Shown: one piece after another, positions 1 to 8,280 of the stretch
Position numbering within the stretch: position 1 is the stretch's first letter
Layout of the letters: each line of letters starts with the position of its first letter
IMG/VR virus record: IMGVR_UViG_3300042569_002775
Coordinates: 1 to 26,852 of that record
DNA: 26,852 nt
Reading direction: 5' to 3' (one strand)
From: a virus
The notes under the pieces: generated by a model
Seen by the model: only the letters and a program-made list of their open reading frames with translations
Databases searched by the model: none
Told to the model about the DNA's origin: nothing
Program-made: the position numbers and the translations under genes

Positions 1-2
1 CG

Positions 3-299
3 ACGTTGCGCAAGGTTTATTTTTCCGAGGTCGGGAAACGGTCGGAGGCGCGCCTACGGATGGAGATGGTCCAGCTGAGCCGCCTCAATGACCAGGCCGT
101 GGCCGGCAACGTCGCCGCCGAGAAGGAGTTGATCAAGCAGCTCGACCGGTTGCGCCAGCGCGATCAGCAGCAGCAGCTGGCGCCGGCGCCGACCAAGGCA
201 GCCGCCCCGAAGCTGGGCAAGAAGGAAGCAGCAAAGGTGCAGGCCCAAGATGTGCGGGGACTTTATGAGCCGCCCGCGCCGCCGACCCGGTTGAACTGA
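3..299 (+). CDS. small terminase subunit-like protein, C-terminal part (5' end outside window)
   Basis: The frame is open to the left edge, so only the last ~98 residues are visible; the TTG at position 6 need not be the real start. The piece has an alpha-helical, charged stretch (residues about 8-50 of the fragment), a Gln-run (QQQQ), a Pro/Ala/Lys linker and a short tail ending PPTRLN. Its position 3 bp before the large terminase and the 'GKR...Q...AGNVAAEKELIKQL' helix pattern fit the DUF5681-type small terminase proteins that precede HK97-type large terminases. The small subunit recognises the packaging site and delivers DNA to the motor. The assignment relies mainly on gene order; the DNA-binding N-terminus is not visible. 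Confidence 0.5.
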   Translation, partial: TLRKVYFSEVGKRSEARLRMEMVQLSRLNDQAVAGNVAAEKELIKQLDRLRQRDQQQQLAPAPTKAAAPKLGKKEAAKVQAQDVRGLYEPPAPPTRLN

Positions 300-302
300 C
301 CG

Positions 303-2072
303 ATGGCACTGACGTCGGAGCATTTGGAGCGTCGCTGGTCGACGGCGTGCCCCGATTGGGAAGACAGGATCGTCGGGCGCCGCTCGCTGGTGCCATTCGA
401 CCCTCTCTTTCCTGACCAGGCGGACAAGGCCGTGGAGATTTTCAAGTCTCTGCGCATGGTCGACGTGCCGCGCAAGCCGACGTTCGGCGAGGCATGCGAA
501 GAGTTCGTGTTTGACTTCGTGCGCGCTATCTTCGGCGCCTACGATGCTGATACGGGCGAGCGCCTGATCAGCGAGTTCATGCTGCTGATCAGCAAGAAGA
601 ACGGCAAGTCGACGATCGCTGCCGGGATCATGATCACGGCGCTGATCCTCAACTGGCGCGACCTGGCCGAACTGCTGATCCTGGCGCCGACCAAGGAAAT
701 CGCTCAGAACAGCTTCAAGCCGGCGGCGGCGATGGTGCGGGCATCGTCCGAACTGTCGCAGATATTGAAGCCGATCGATCACCAGCGGACGATCAAGCAT
801 CTGGTGACAGGTGCCGAGTTGATGGTGGTCGCCGCTGACGCGGAAATCGTCGGCGGCAAGAAGGCCGGTTTTGTGCTGGTCGACGAACTATGGCTGTTCG
901 GCAAGCGCGCCAACGCCGAAGCGATGTTGGAGGAAGCCACCGGCGGCCTTGCATCGCGGCCCGAAGGGTTTGTCGTCTATCTGACGACGCATAGTGACGA
1001 ACCGCCCGCCGGCGTGTTCAAGGATAAGTTGGACTATTTCCGGGGCGTCCGCGACGGCACGATCGACGATCCGCACGTTTTCGGCATGCTGTATGAATGG
1101 CCCGAAGCCATGATTGAGGCGCAGGCCTATCTGCAGCCCGAGAATTTCTACGTCACCAACCCGAACATGGGGCGGTCGGTGTCGGAAACATACATCGCCG
1201 GCAAGCTCAAGAAGGCGGCGGGCGGCGAGCTGGACGATGACGGCGACACCGGCAGCATCCAGATCGTGCTGGCCAAATATCTCAATGTCGAGATCGGCTT
1301 GCGCCTTCGCCGCGATCGGTGGCGTGGTGCCGACTATTGGGAGGCGGCGGCCGACAAGACGCTGACGCTGGAAAGCCTGCTGGAGCGCTGCGAAGTTGCG
1401 GTGGTCGGCGTCGATGGGGGCGGCCTGGACGATCTGTATGGCCTGTGCGTTGCGGGCCGGGAAAAGGTGACCGGGCGCTGGCTGTTCTGGTTCAAGGCAT
1501 GGGCATGGCCTGACGTATTGAAACGTCGCAAGTCGCTGGAAAGCGTGCTGAAGGACTTCATGGAGGACGGCGACCTTGTGCTGTGCGAGGCCGCAGATGT
1601 CGGCAGCGGCCTCGACGTCGATCCGCAAGATTATGTCGTTCCTCAGGACATTCGCGAGATTGTCGAGATCATCGACCAGGTGAAGGCCAGCGGCCTCTTC
1701 CCGGAGCAATCTGCAATCGGGCTCGATCCGCACGGGGTGTCCGATCTGGTCGATGAACTGGCCGATATCGAGCTGGAGGCGGGCGGCGCGGGCAATCCGG
1801 TGCAGGCGGTCGGGCAAGGCTATCGCCTGATGTCGGCGGTCGTGGGCCTTGCCCGTAAGCTCAAGTTCGGCGGCGCGGTCCATAACGGATCGCGGATGAT
1901 GGATTGGTGCGTCGGCAACGCCAAAGAGGAAAAGGGCCGTTCGACGGTCATGATCGTGAAGGACGCGGCAGGGACGGCGAAGATCGACCCCCTCATTGCA
2001 GCCTTCAACGCCTTCAAATTGCTGGAGCTGAACCCGGTCGCGACCGGCAGCTTCGAATATACAGGGATCTAA
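303..2072 (+). CDS. phage terminase large subunit (Terminase_1 / HK97 type)
   Basis: This is the ATPase/nuclease motor that fills the prohead with DNA and cuts the concatemer. The 589-residue length is normal for the family. A Walker A motif SKKNGKST lies at residues 97-104 and Walker B FVLVDE at 190-195. A motif-III-like LTTHSDE follows near 228. A RNase H-like nuclease domain begins around residue 365, with [10 protein letters not shown] (368-377) supplying the first acidic metal ligand. The ATG at 303 sits directly after the upstream stop codon. The next gene, portal, starts 4 bp after this stop, so the two are transcribed and probably translated together. No truncation or missing catalytic residue is apparent. 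Confidence 0.93.
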   Translation: MALTSEHLERRWSTACPDWEDRIVGRRSLVPFDPLFPDQADKAVEIFKSLRMVDVPRKPTFGEACEEFVFDFVRAIFGAYDADTGERLISEFMLLISKKNGKSTIAAGIMITALILNWRDLAELLILAPTKEIAQNSFKPAAAMVRASSELSQILKPIDHQRTIKHLVTGAELMVVAADAEIVGGKKAGFVLVDELWLFGKRANAEAMLEEATGGLASRPEGFVVYLTTHSDEPPAGVFKDKLDYFRGVRDGTIDDPHVFGMLYEWPEAMIEAQAYLQPENFYVTNPNMGRSVSETYIAGKLKKAAGGELDDDGDTGSIQIVLAKYLNVEIGLRLRRDRWRGADYWEAAADKTLTLESLLERCEVAVVGVDGGGLDDLYGLCVAGREKVTGRWLFWFKAWAWPDVLKRRKSLESVLKDFMEDGDLVLCEAADVGSGLDVDPQDYVVPQDIREIVEIIDQVKASGLFPEQSAIGLDPHGVSDLVDELADIELEAGGAGNPVQAVGQGYRLMSAVVGLARKLKFGGAVHNGSRMMDWCVGNAKEEKGRSTVMIVKDAAGTAKIDPLIAAFNAFKLLELNPVATGSFEYTGI

Positions 2073-2076
2073 CCGC

Positions 2077-3399
2077 ATGGGATTGATGGATCGCGCCCGT
2101 GCGGCTGCGCGGGCGTTTCGCGCGTCCGACGCGCCAGTAATCGAACAGGGCGATGGCCCGCGCTTCACCAGCGGGCCGGTCGCGGCAACCGATGGCATGA
2201 ACGACGCGGGCGGCTTCACCGTGATGAACCTGCTGGGCGCCAATGGATCGGGCGCGCCGATGGGCGAGAGCCGGGCCATGTCGCTGACGTCCGTGCTGCG
2301 CGCGCTGGAAGTGCTGTGCGGCCTCTTTGCCATGACGCCGTGCCACTATTATCGGAACACCGAGGGCGGCAAGGAACGGGTCAACGATGCGCCCCAAGCG
2401 CTGATGTTCTCGACCAGCGCCAACGCGGTCCAGCCCGCCTTCCTGCTGAAGGAACTGATGCTGGGCGACCTGCTGATGCGGGGGAAGTTCGGCTCCTATA
2501 TCCATCGGGACGCCCTCTATCGCCCCAATGCGCTCAGCCGCCTCCAGCCCGATGGCATCGCACCGGTCCAGCATTGGGACCGGGAAAGCGGGCTGGAAAT
2601 GTTCTATGATGCCAGCCTCCCCGATGGGTCGCGCGAGCGTCTGACCCGAAACGATATCTGGTTCGTGCCTGGCTTCAGCCGGGATGGACTGGTCGGGGTC
2701 GATCGGCTCAAATTGTTGGCCGATGCAATCGAAGGCGCGGCAGCAACCAGCGAATTTGCCCGGCGCTTCTGGGACAATAATGCCCAGCCTTCGACCATCC
2801 TGACCACCAAGTCGAAGATCGACCGGGAGGAAAAGGGTAAGATCAAGTCGGACTGGCAGGCCCGGTTTTCTGGTCCTCGCAACGCCGCCGGCGTCGCGGT
2901 GCTGGATCAGGAGATGGACGCCAAGTTCCTGTCGCACGACAACAAAGCGTCGCAATTCATTGAGGCTCGCAGCTTCAGCGTGGTTGAAGCGGCCCGCGCG
3001 TTCGGTGTTCCGCCGCATGTCCTGTTCGAGCTGAGCCGCGCCACCTTCTCCAACATCGAACAGCAGAGCCTGGAGCTATACCTGTACACGATGATGGGCC
3101 ATTTCGGCCGCGCCGCTGCCCACATGACCCATCAATTTGCGGAGCCGGGTTGCTTCTATGAGTTCCTGCCCGAAGCGCTGCTGAAGGGCGATATCAAGAG
3201 CCGGTATGAGGCCTACGCCATCGCGGTCGACAAGGGCATCCTCAACCCCAACGAGATCCGGCGCAAAGAGAATATGAACGATCGGCCCGGCGGCGAAGAT
3301 TATCGCCTCGGCTCCGGTTCGCAGGTCGAGGGGCAGGAACGGCCTCCCGTCGATCACCGCCCACCTGCCCCCACTCCAGAGACGTCGGAGGACGAATGA
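2077..3399 (+). CDS. portal protein (HK97 family)
   Basis: This protein forms the dodecameric channel at the capsid vertex through which DNA enters and leaves. At 440 residues it has the usual HK97-portal length. Recognisable features are the SLTSVLRALEVLCGLFAMTP helix after residue 68, the 'KSDWQARFSG' region with 'GVAVLDQEM' (around 265-280), 'FGVPPHVL' near 311, and the helical 'EQQSLELYLYTMMGHF' near 328. The C-terminal ~40 residues are Pro- and acid-rich, as is common. The stop overlaps the protease start by 4 bp (ATGA at 3396), so the two genes are likely coupled. The ATG at 2077 is the first in frame and is followed by a basic, Arg/Ala-rich N-terminus. Confidence 0.92.
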   Translation: MGLMDRARAAARAFRASDAPVIEQGDGPRFTSGPVAATDGMNDAGGFTVMNLLGANGSGAPMGESRAMSLTSVLRALEVLCGLFAMTPCHYYRNTEGGKERVNDAPQALMFSTSANAVQPAFLLKELMLGDLLMRGKFGSYIHRDALYRPNALSRLQPDGIAPVQHWDRESGLEMFYDASLPDGSRERLTRNDIWFVPGFSRDGLVGVDRLKLLADAIEGAAATSEFARRFWDNNAQPSTILTTKSKIDREEKGKIKSDWQARFSGPRNAAGVAVLDQEMDAKFLSHDNKASQFIEARSFSVVEAARAFGVPPHVLFELSRATFSNIEQQSLELYLYTMMGHFGRAAAHMTHQFAEPGCFYEFLPEALLKGDIKSRYEAYAIAVDKGILNPNEIRRKENMNDRPGGEDYRLGSGSQVEGQERPPVDHRPPAPTPETSEDE

Positions 3400-4325
3400 A
3401 CCAGCATATTCTGGCCGCGATCCGATCGCAGCCATGGGCCATCATGCCTGCCTATCTGGATGCGATCGAAGCGGTCGCCCTGCGCATGATCGAACATCCG
3501 ATGCTGATCGAGGTCGAGCGCGACGGCCACCAGGCGCGTTTCGAAGCGGCATCCGCCCGAATGGGCGAACGCGCGCCGGGAACCCGTACCGCCGCGTTGC
3601 GCGATGGTGTCGGATCGCTGCCGGTATTCGGTCCGATCTTCCCACGCGCCAGCGGCCTTTCGACGTCGGGCGCCACCACGATTGACGTGTTGGCGGCGGA
3701 TCTGCGCGCGCTGGAAGCCTCTTCGGACGTTCGCACGATCCTGATGACGATCGACAGTCCTGGCGGGGCCGTCGCCGGCATCCATGATTTCGGCCAACTG
3801 GTCGCATCGATCAGCAAGCCGGTATCCGTGCATGTGACGGGCCAGTGCTGCTCGGCAGCCTACTGGATCGCCAGTCAGGCACCCGGCGGTATCAGCCTCG
3901 ACCCGACCGGCATCGTCGGTTCGATCGGCGTCTGCATGTCGACCAGCTTTCAGGAAAATGCCGATGCTGCCGGGCGACGCTCGATCGACATCGTCAGCAG
4001 CGGCGCGCCGAACAAGCGCCCCGATCTGTCGACCGAAGAGGGCCGCGACGCCCTGCGCCCCACGCTCGATGCGTTGGAAGCCGTTTTCATCGCTGCCGTC
4101 GCGAAAGGGCGCGGCACCACGGAAGCTACCGTCCGCGCCGACTTCGGCAAGGGCGGCACCCTGACCGGGAAGGACGCCAAGGCCGTCGGCATGGTGGATC
4201 GCGTGGAGGCCGAAGGCCTTGACGGGGCCATTCGCCGGCTTGCCCGCAGCGCCCCTCCGGCTGCGCCCCGGCGGACGGCCGCGGCGAACCGAAACGCTGT
4301 CGCGCTGCTGCGCGCCGGCTCGTAA
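3396..4325 (+). CDS. prohead protease, S49 / SppA-like
   Basis: A serine peptidase of the S49 (signal peptide peptidase A, ClpP-fold) family that in phages matures the prohead by removing the capsid scaffold part. The catalytic serine is probably Ser153 in GQCCSAAYW; the general-base lysine is probably Lys207 in SGAPNKRPD. 'TIDSPGG' (118-124) is the conserved oxyanion-region motif and 'GIVGSIGV' (172-179) is also typical. The C-terminal ~40 residues are Ala/Arg-rich and could act as scaffold or binding tail. A Shine-Dalgarno-like GGAGG lies just before the start. It sits between portal and capsid genes, the standard HK97 order. It replaces the U35-type protease of HK97 itself, a common variation. 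Confidence 0.9.
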   Translation: MNQHILAAIRSQPWAIMPAYLDAIEAVALRMIEHPMLIEVERDGHQARFEAASARMGERAPGTRTAALRDGVGSLPVFGPIFPRASGLSTSGATTIDVLAADLRALEASSDVRTILMTIDSPGGAVAGIHDFGQLVASISKPVSVHVTGQCCSAAYWIASQAPGGISLDPTGIVGSIGVCMSTSFQENADAAGRRSIDIVSSGAPNKRPDLSTEEGRDALRPTLDALEAVFIAAVAKGRGTTEATVRADFGKGGTLTGKDAKAVGMVDRVEAEGLDGAIRRLARSAPPAAPRRTAAANRNAVALLRAGS

Positions 4326-4343
4326 CAACCCAAGGAGACAGTC

Positions 4344-5642
4344 ATGCGGATTACCGCACTCAAAGCATCTCTGGCGGCCGTCATCGCATCGATGGATGGG
4401 GCGCTGGAACTCGCGGCAAGCGAGGACAATCGCGATCTGACCGCCGAAGAGCAGACGCAGTTCGACGCCTGGCAGAAGGAAGCCGAAGGCCTGCAGGCTT
4501 CGATCAAGCGCGAAGAAAGCATTCTGGCGCTCAAGGCGTCGGCCGCAACGCCGATCGTTCTCGGCGGTCCGGCCCCGACCGTTCCCGCCGCCGTCAAGCA
4601 GAAGCTGGAGCCGGGTGCGATGGTCGGCCGTATCGCCGTGGCCATTGCCGCGACCGGCGGCAACGATCAGCGCGCCATGGCCAACCATGCACAGCAGGTC
4701 TGGGGCGATGAAACCGGCCAGATCGTGGCCAACATGGAACAGTCGACCAACACCAAGGGCGGCTATCTGGTCGACACCGACTATAGCCGTGATTTCATCG
4801 ACCTGTTGCGGCCGCAGGTCGTCATCCGTCGCCTGGGCGCCCGGTCGGTGCCGATGCCCGATGGCAACCTGACCATGCGGAAGAAAACCGCTGGTACGCA
4901 GGCCAGCTATGTCGGTGAGCGTGTCCCTGCGCCGACCACCGACATGCAGGTCGGCCAGCTGACCATGAACGCCAAGAAGCTGATGGCGCTGGTGCCGATC
5001 ACCAACCAACTGATCCGTCGCGCCAGTTTTGGCGTCGACAACCTGGTTCGCGACGATCTGCTGTCTTCGGCGGCGGTGAAGGAAGATCAGCAGTTCCTGC
5101 GCGGTGCCGTGGCCGCCGGCGCACCGACGGGTGCCCGCTATCTGGCGGCGGCGGGCAATGTGCTGGCGATGACGGCCGATCCGGATCTGTTGACCGTGTC
5201 GTCCGATCTGTCGCGCTTGATCCTTGCGGTGAAGAACGCCAACCTGCCGATGCTCAGCTGTGGCTGGGTCATGTCGCCGACGGTCAAGGAATTCCTCGCC
5301 AATCTGCGCGATGGCAACGGCAACATCGTCTATCCCTCGATCGAGGCCAACAATACGCTCAAGGGCTACCAGATCGGCGAGACCACCTCGGTTCCCGACA
5401 ATCTGGGCGTCGGCGGCAACGAATCGGAGCTGTATTTCGGCGACTGGAGCCAGTTCCTGATCGGCGACACCTATCAGGTCGCCTTGGCCGCTTCCACCGA
5501 GGCCGCATACGACGACAATGGCACGATCCGGGCGGCGTTTTCCAACGATGAGACGGTTATCCGCCTGATCGAAGAGCACGACACTCAGTTGCGCTATGAC
5601 CGCGCCGTTTCGGTCCTGACCGGCGTCACCTGGAAGCCGTAA
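4344..5642 (+). CDS. major capsid protein (HK97 fold)
   Basis: This is the shell subunit, 432 residues. Residues 1 to ~85 form the helical, acidic 'delta' scaffold region (LTAEEQTQFDAWQKEAEG, about 34-51) expected to be cut off by the upstream protease. The HK97-fold body follows, with 'QSTNTKGGYLVDTDYSRDFIDLLRP' (about 133-157), where the N-arm meets the body, and 'KLMALVPITNQLI' near 212. The C-terminus 'LRYDRAVSVLTGVTWKP' is family-typical. A strong AAGGAGA ribosome site lies 7 nt before ATG 4344. A hairpin follows the gene (5657-5678), in keeping with its expected high expression. Confidence 0.92.
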   Translation: MRITALKASLAAVIASMDGALELAASEDNRDLTAEEQTQFDAWQKEAEGLQASIKREESILALKASAATPIVLGGPAPTVPAAVKQKLEPGAMVGRIAVAIAATGGNDQRAMANHAQQVWGDETGQIVANMEQSTNTKGGYLVDTDYSRDFIDLLRPQVVIRRLGARSVPMPDGNLTMRKKTAGTQASYVGERVPAPTTDMQVGQLTMNAKKLMALVPITNQLIRRASFGVDNLVRDDLLSSAAVKEDQQFLRGAVAAGAPTGARYLAAAGNVLAMTADPDLLTVSSDLSRLILAVKNANLPMLSCGWVMSPTVKEFLANLRDGNGNIVYPSIEANNTLKGYQIGETTSVPDNLGVGGNESELYFGDWSQFLIGDTYQVALAASTEAAYDDNGTIRAAFSNDETVIRLIEEHDTQLRYDRAVSVLTGVTWKP

Positions 5643-5656
5643 CCGGCAGCCACCCC

Positions 5657-5678
5657 GGCGGGTGCAGCCGTGCCCGCC
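5657..5678 (+). terminator. GC-rich hairpin after the capsid gene (weak terminator or mRNA stabiliser)
   Basis: Arms GGCGGG (5657-5662) and CCCGCC (5673-5678) enclose a 10-nt loop and are followed by CACTTTCT, a poor U-tract. It sits 15 bp after the capsid stop and 12 bp before the AAGGAGG site of the next gene. It could be a leaky terminator that sets capsid mRNA above downstream genes, or a stabiliser of the 3' end. The function is inferred from position. Confidence 0.35.
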
Positions 5679-5701
5679 CACTTTCTCGCAAGGAGGCCAA
5701 T

Positions 5702-5863
5702 ATGGCTGTGAAGTTTCTGACCCAGACGCAGGTCGGCACCCTCTACAACAAGGATGATGTCGCCGGCTTCGACGAAAAGACCGAAGAAGAGCTGATCAAG
5801 GCCAAATGCGCTGTGGCTGTGAAGCCGAAGGCGCCCAAGGAACCGGAAGGTTCCGGCCAGTAA
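5702..5863 (+). CDS. small conserved head-region protein (53 aa)
   Basis: This ORF starts ATG at 5702 behind a strong AAGGAGG, and ends in tandem stops TAATAA (5861-5866). Residues 1-40 have the pattern K-F-L...Y-N-K-D-D-V-A-G-F-D...L-I-K-A-K-C-A-V, recurrent in small proteins next to phage capsid or tail genes; a Lys/Pro-rich tail (KPKAPKEPEG) follows. The same layout occurs in the 62-aa protein at 7486, so the two may be distant paralogues. The exact role is unknown; a minor head or connector component is plausible. The ribosome site, the capsid neighbour and the codon pattern make a real gene likely. Confidence 0.75.
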   Translation: MAVKFLTQTQVGTLYNKDDVAGFDEKTEEELIKAKCAVAVKPKAPKEPEGSGQ

Positions 5864-5885
5864 TAAGGGGGCAGCGGCGATCGTC

Positions 5886-6179
5886 ATGGCCGACATCATC
5901 ACCATTGCTGCTGCGCGCGCCCATCTGCGCGTTGGACCCGAGGTTTCCGACGCGCAGATGGGCGACATCATTGCGGCTGCCACCGACGCGGTCGCCGGCT
6001 TCATGCAGCGCCCCATCACTGGCGAGGATGGCTTTGCCGATGGCGAGGTGCCCTTTGGCGTCATCCAGGCGATCAAGGTCATGATCGTGGAGCTATATGA
6101 CAATCCGGGCGCGCCGATCGTCGATGAGGACGTGATGCGCGGTTTGGTCGGCTTCCATTCGCGGCCGTCCTTCGCATGA
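5886..6179 (+). CDS. head-tail connector protein, gp6-like
   Basis: A 97-residue all-helical protein with the gp6/gp15-type connector layout: 'ITIAAARAHLRV' N-terminal helix, then 'DIIAAATDAVAGFMQRPI' (around 27-45), then 'VPFGVIQAIKVMIVELYDNP' helix (around 55-75). In HK97-type phages this protein forms a ring beneath the portal. Start ATG 5886 is chosen because the mature family begins close to this 'ITxAxAxxHLR' motif; no strong ribosome site is visible, so the exact start is less certain. The stop overlaps the next start (ATGA at 6176). Confidence 0.83.
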   Translation: MADIITIAAARAHLRVGPEVSDAQMGDIIAAATDAVAGFMQRPITGEDGFADGEVPFGVIQAIKVMIVELYDNPGAPIVDEDVMRGLVGFHSRPSFA

Positions 6180-6541
6180 ACCGTCGCCGCGACAAATCGA
6201 CCGCCCGCGAGCTGGATAGCTTCGTGCGGATCGAGCAGCCGGTGGTCGACGAAAGCTTTGACGGTGCAGGTTCGGGCAGTTGGACGCTGGTAGCCGAAGT
6301 CTGGGCTGGTATCGTCGATATCCTGCCGAGCCGGGGCGAGAGCCTGGCGGAGGGCATCAACATGCACCGGCGGCCTGCGCGGGTTCGTATCCGGAGCCGC
6401 GCCGACGTCACCGCCGCGATGCGGATCGTCCATGGCGACCGCATCATGCAGATTGTCGCTGGTCCCGCTGAGTTGAAGGGGCGGCCGCCTCGGCAGGAAT
6501 ATATGGTCGAGGATTATCGGCCTGCGGGCAATCCGGCCTGA
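6176..6541 (+). CDS. head-tail joining / head closure protein (Phage_H_T_join family)
   Basis: This 121-residue beta-rich protein matches the SPP1 gp16 / HK97 gp7-like stopper family: 'LDSFVRIEQP' near the start, 'WTLVAEVWAGIVDILPSRG' (about 40-58), 'RVRIRSRADVTAAMRIVHGDRIMQIV' (about 69-94) and 'YMVEDYRP' at the end. It closes the connector after packaging and gives the tail a docking surface. It overlaps its neighbours on both sides (ATGA at 6176, TGATG at 6539-6543), so it is part of one tightly coupled translation unit. Confidence 0.85.
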   Translation: MNRRRDKSTARELDSFVRIEQPVVDESFDGAGSGSWTLVAEVWAGIVDILPSRGESLAEGINMHRRPARVRIRSRADVTAAMRIVHGDRIMQIVAGPAELKGRPPRQEYMVEDYRPAGNPA

Positions 6542-7077
6542 TGCCGACCGTTCGCGGGAAGGACGGGGTGAAGAGCTACTTCGCGGGCCTTCCCAAGCAG
6601 ATTTCCGACGTCCTGCGCGGCGCAGGGCGCGCGGGCGGCCGTGTCATTGCCGAAGAGGCCAAGGATCGTTCGGCGTCCGACGATGTCGCGGGCGATATCG
6701 TCGTCAGGACAAAGGCTGATGATGGTCGGATCGTCGTCACCGTGACTGTGAAGCCCGGCTATAATTGGTATCGCGCGCTCTGGCTGGAATATGGGACCGA
6801 TCCGCATTTCATCACGGTCGACGACAGCCAGCGCGGTGGCCAGGGCGTCCGCCGCATCAACCAGCAGGTCCGCGCTGCCGGCGGAGATGGTTCGCTTGTG
6901 ATCGGCGGTCAGTTCGTCGGCGCGACCGTCTGGCACCCTGGTGCGCGGCCAGAGCCGTTCCTGCGTCCTGCGCTCGACATCAAGGAAGCCGAGGCGATCC
7001 GCGCGGCGCAGGCCTATATCAATTCCCGCATCGCGCGGGGCCGGTTTGTCGGCAAAGACGAAGGGGACGATGCATGA
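6541..7077 (+). CDS. HK97 gp10-family head-tail / tail-completion protein
   Basis: This 178-residue protein has the gp10 family layout: 'GLPKQISDVLRGAGRAGGRVIAEEAK' amphipathic helix (15-40), 'WYRALWLEYGTDPH' around residue 76-89, and the hallmark 'HPGARPEPFLRPALD' near 136-150. It carries a longer insert between the 'EYGT' and 'HPGA' motifs than minimal members (about 40 residues including a Gly-rich 'AAGGDGSLVIGG'). It is expected to sit at the head-tail interface. The start overlaps the upstream stop by one base, and its own stop is overlapped by ATGA at 7074. Confidence 0.83.
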   Translation: MPTVRGKDGVKSYFAGLPKQISDVLRGAGRAGGRVIAEEAKDRSASDDVAGDIVVRTKADDGRIVVTVTVKPGYNWYRALWLEYGTDPHFITVDDSQRGGQGVRRINQQVRAAGGDGSLVIGGQFVGATVWHPGARPEPFLRPALDIKEAEAIRAAQAYINSRIARGRFVGKDEGDDA

Positions 7078-7475
7078 CCGGGGCCGATATTATCGGCGCA
7101 CTGTTGTGCGCGGACCTGACCGAAGCGGATCCGATCCCGGCTGATCGCATCAAGGAAGATCGCCTGCCAGACGGCATTACGCTGCCGGCCCTGCTGGTGC
7201 GCACAACCAGCAGCGTCGACCGTCAGGTGCTGATGCGCGAGGAGCTGGTGCGCCGCACCGACCGTATTTCGGTTACCGTGCGCGCTGCATCCGTCAAGGA
7301 TCGCAAAGCGGCGATCGGCTGGGTCCGCCGGCGCTGTGCTGGCCTGACGGGCGACATCGCTGGCGCGTTGCGCGTTTCGATCCTGACCGCCGGATTGGGG
7401 CCAAGTCTCAATGGCCCGGGAAACAGCTTTGAACAGACACAGGATTTCCGCGTCAGTTGGGACGCGGAGGATTGA
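7074..7475 (+). CDS. tail terminator / DUF3168-like protein
   Basis: The start is taken as ATG 7074 (ATGA overlap with the gp10 stop). Upstream extension in this frame is only read-through of the gp10 region. The 133-residue product starts 'MTGADIIGALL' and contains 'LPALLVRTTSSVDRQVLMREELVRRTDRISVTVRA', the strand pattern of the DUF3168 / gpU-like tail terminators that cap the tail tube. It ends 'FEQTQDFRVSW', a strand that closes these folds ('rsqDFrvwy' in relatives). Gene order gp10-DUF3168-tail tube is the standard one. Confidence 0.8.
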   Translation: MTGADIIGALLCADLTEADPIPADRIKEDRLPDGITLPALLVRTTSSVDRQVLMREELVRRTDRISVTVRAASVKDRKAAIGWVRRRCAGLTGDIAGALRVSILTAGLGPSLNGPGNSFEQTQDFRVSWDAED

Positions 7476-7485
7476 GCAGGAGACA

Positions 7486-7674
7486 ATGATGTCGACGACC
7501 ACCAAGGCGAAGGCCCTTCGCAAATTCAAGGATGCGGGCACGGGCGGCAGTTATGCCGCCGACCAGATCATCGAAAATCTGACGCCGGGTCAGCTGGCCA
7601 ATTACGTGGCCGCCGGCCTCGTCGAACCGGTTGCGGCTTCCGCCAAGGCCGAGAGCGAGAGCAAGAAGGCCTAA
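7486..7674 (+). CDS. small conserved tail-region protein (62 aa)
   Basis: The start is ATG 7486 behind CAGGAG; a second ATG at 7489 is equally possible. The product has a Lys-rich N-terminus, then 'LRKFKDAGTGGSYAADQIIENLTPGQLANYVAAGLVEPV', and an Ala/Lys tail. This is the same arrangement (basic strand, Y-x-x-D-x-I/V, helix ending in a Leu/Ala-Val-x-x-V strand) as the 53-aa protein at 5702. Such proteins are frequent beside tail tube genes; the function is not known. The 10-bp gap from the DUF3168 gene places it in the same operon. Confidence 0.7.
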   Translation: MMSTTTKAKALRKFKDAGTGGSYAADQIIENLTPGQLANYVAAGLVEPVAASAKAESESKKA

Positions 7675-7682
7675 CCCCTTTC

Positions 7683-7723
7683 GTCCGCCCGCGCGGACAC
7701 CATTCGCCGGATGAACCGGCTTT
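7683..7723 (+). terminator. double hairpin before the tail tube gene
   Basis: Two adjacent stems lie in the 67-nt gap: GTCCGC (7683-7688) with GCGGAC (7693-7698), and GCCGG (7706-7710) with CCGGC (7716-7720). The second stem is followed directly by TTT. The pair looks like a weak intrinsic terminator or a 5' stabiliser for the highly expressed tail tube message. The CAGGAGA ribosome site lies just downstream. Confidence 0.3.
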
Positions 7724-7741
7724 CCAACCAGGAGACAGACC

Positions 7742-8182
7742 ATGTCCACCACTGCTGCGGGCACGACGATCGGCATCTCGGCCGCCCTGCCCACCACCGA
7801 AGACGTTACCGGCTATTCCGCGCTGACTTTCACCAAGATCGGCAAGGTCGAGCAGATCGGCACGATCGGCGCGACCACGAACAAGGTCGAGTTTCAGCCG
7901 CTCGACGGCCCCAAGGAAAAGCATAAGGGCAGCACCGACTATGGATCGCTGCAGCCCTCCATGGCCTATGATGAGGACGATGCCGGCCAGGTGCTGCTGC
8001 GCACCGCTGCCGAACCCGACAATAATGCGCTCTATTCGATCGAGGTCACCTATCCGACCGGCGAAAAGCGCTGGTCGCAGGGCCGCGCGTTCGGCTTCCC
8101 CGAGAATGTCGGCAATGCCGACAGCATCGTGATGGCAAATCCCACGATCGAGCTCAGCAAGAAGGTGGTGAAGTCCGTCTAA
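7742..8182 (+). CDS. major tail tube protein
   Basis: A 146-residue protein behind CCAGGAGACAG. The sequence is beta-rich: 'MSTTAAGTTIGISAALPTTEDVTGYSAL', 'FTKIGKVEQIGTIG', 'GSTDYGSLQPSMAYDEDDAGQVLL', 'LYSIEVTYPTGEKRWSQG' and 'IELSKKVVKSV'. The 'Ysiev.yp.G....f.g.v' segment is typical of siphophage tube subunits. It stacks as hexamers to form the tail tube through which DNA passes. It has wide non-coding flanks on both sides, unlike its neighbours, as expected for an abundant structural product with its own expression level. A strong hairpin follows (8220-8251). Confidence 0.85.
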   Translation: MSTTAAGTTIGISAALPTTEDVTGYSALTFTKIGKVEQIGTIGATTNKVEFQPLDGPKEKHKGSTDYGSLQPSMAYDEDDAGQVLLRTAAEPDNNALYSIEVTYPTGEKRWSQGRAFGFPENVGNADSIVMANPTIELSKKVVKSV

Positions 8183-8219
8183 CCAATTTCCGGCCCATCT
8201 GCCGGTCCACTCGCATCAG

Positions 8220-8251
8220 CCCGCCCCGCAGATCGCGGGTCGCGGGGCGGG
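8220..8251 (+). terminator. strong GC hairpin between tail tube and chaperone genes
   Basis: Perfect 10-bp arms CCCGCCCCGC (8220-8229) and GCGGGGCGGG (8242-8251) enclose a 12-nt loop. The 3' side continues GTTGGTGCACC, so there is no good U-tract. It is probably a partial terminator or 3' mRNA protector that lowers chaperone expression relative to the tube protein. The AAAGGAAC ribosome site of the chaperone starts about 20 nt downstream. Confidence 0.45.
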
Positions 8252-8280
8252 TTGGTGCACCTTCCCGCGAAAGGAACATC

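Noticed and set aside
54-5681. Long minus-strand open frames opposite the head genes (for example 888-2333 and 3354-5681)
   Set aside because: They are shadows of high-GC coding genes on the + strand: Arg/Gly/His-rich translations, no ribosome sites, no domains.
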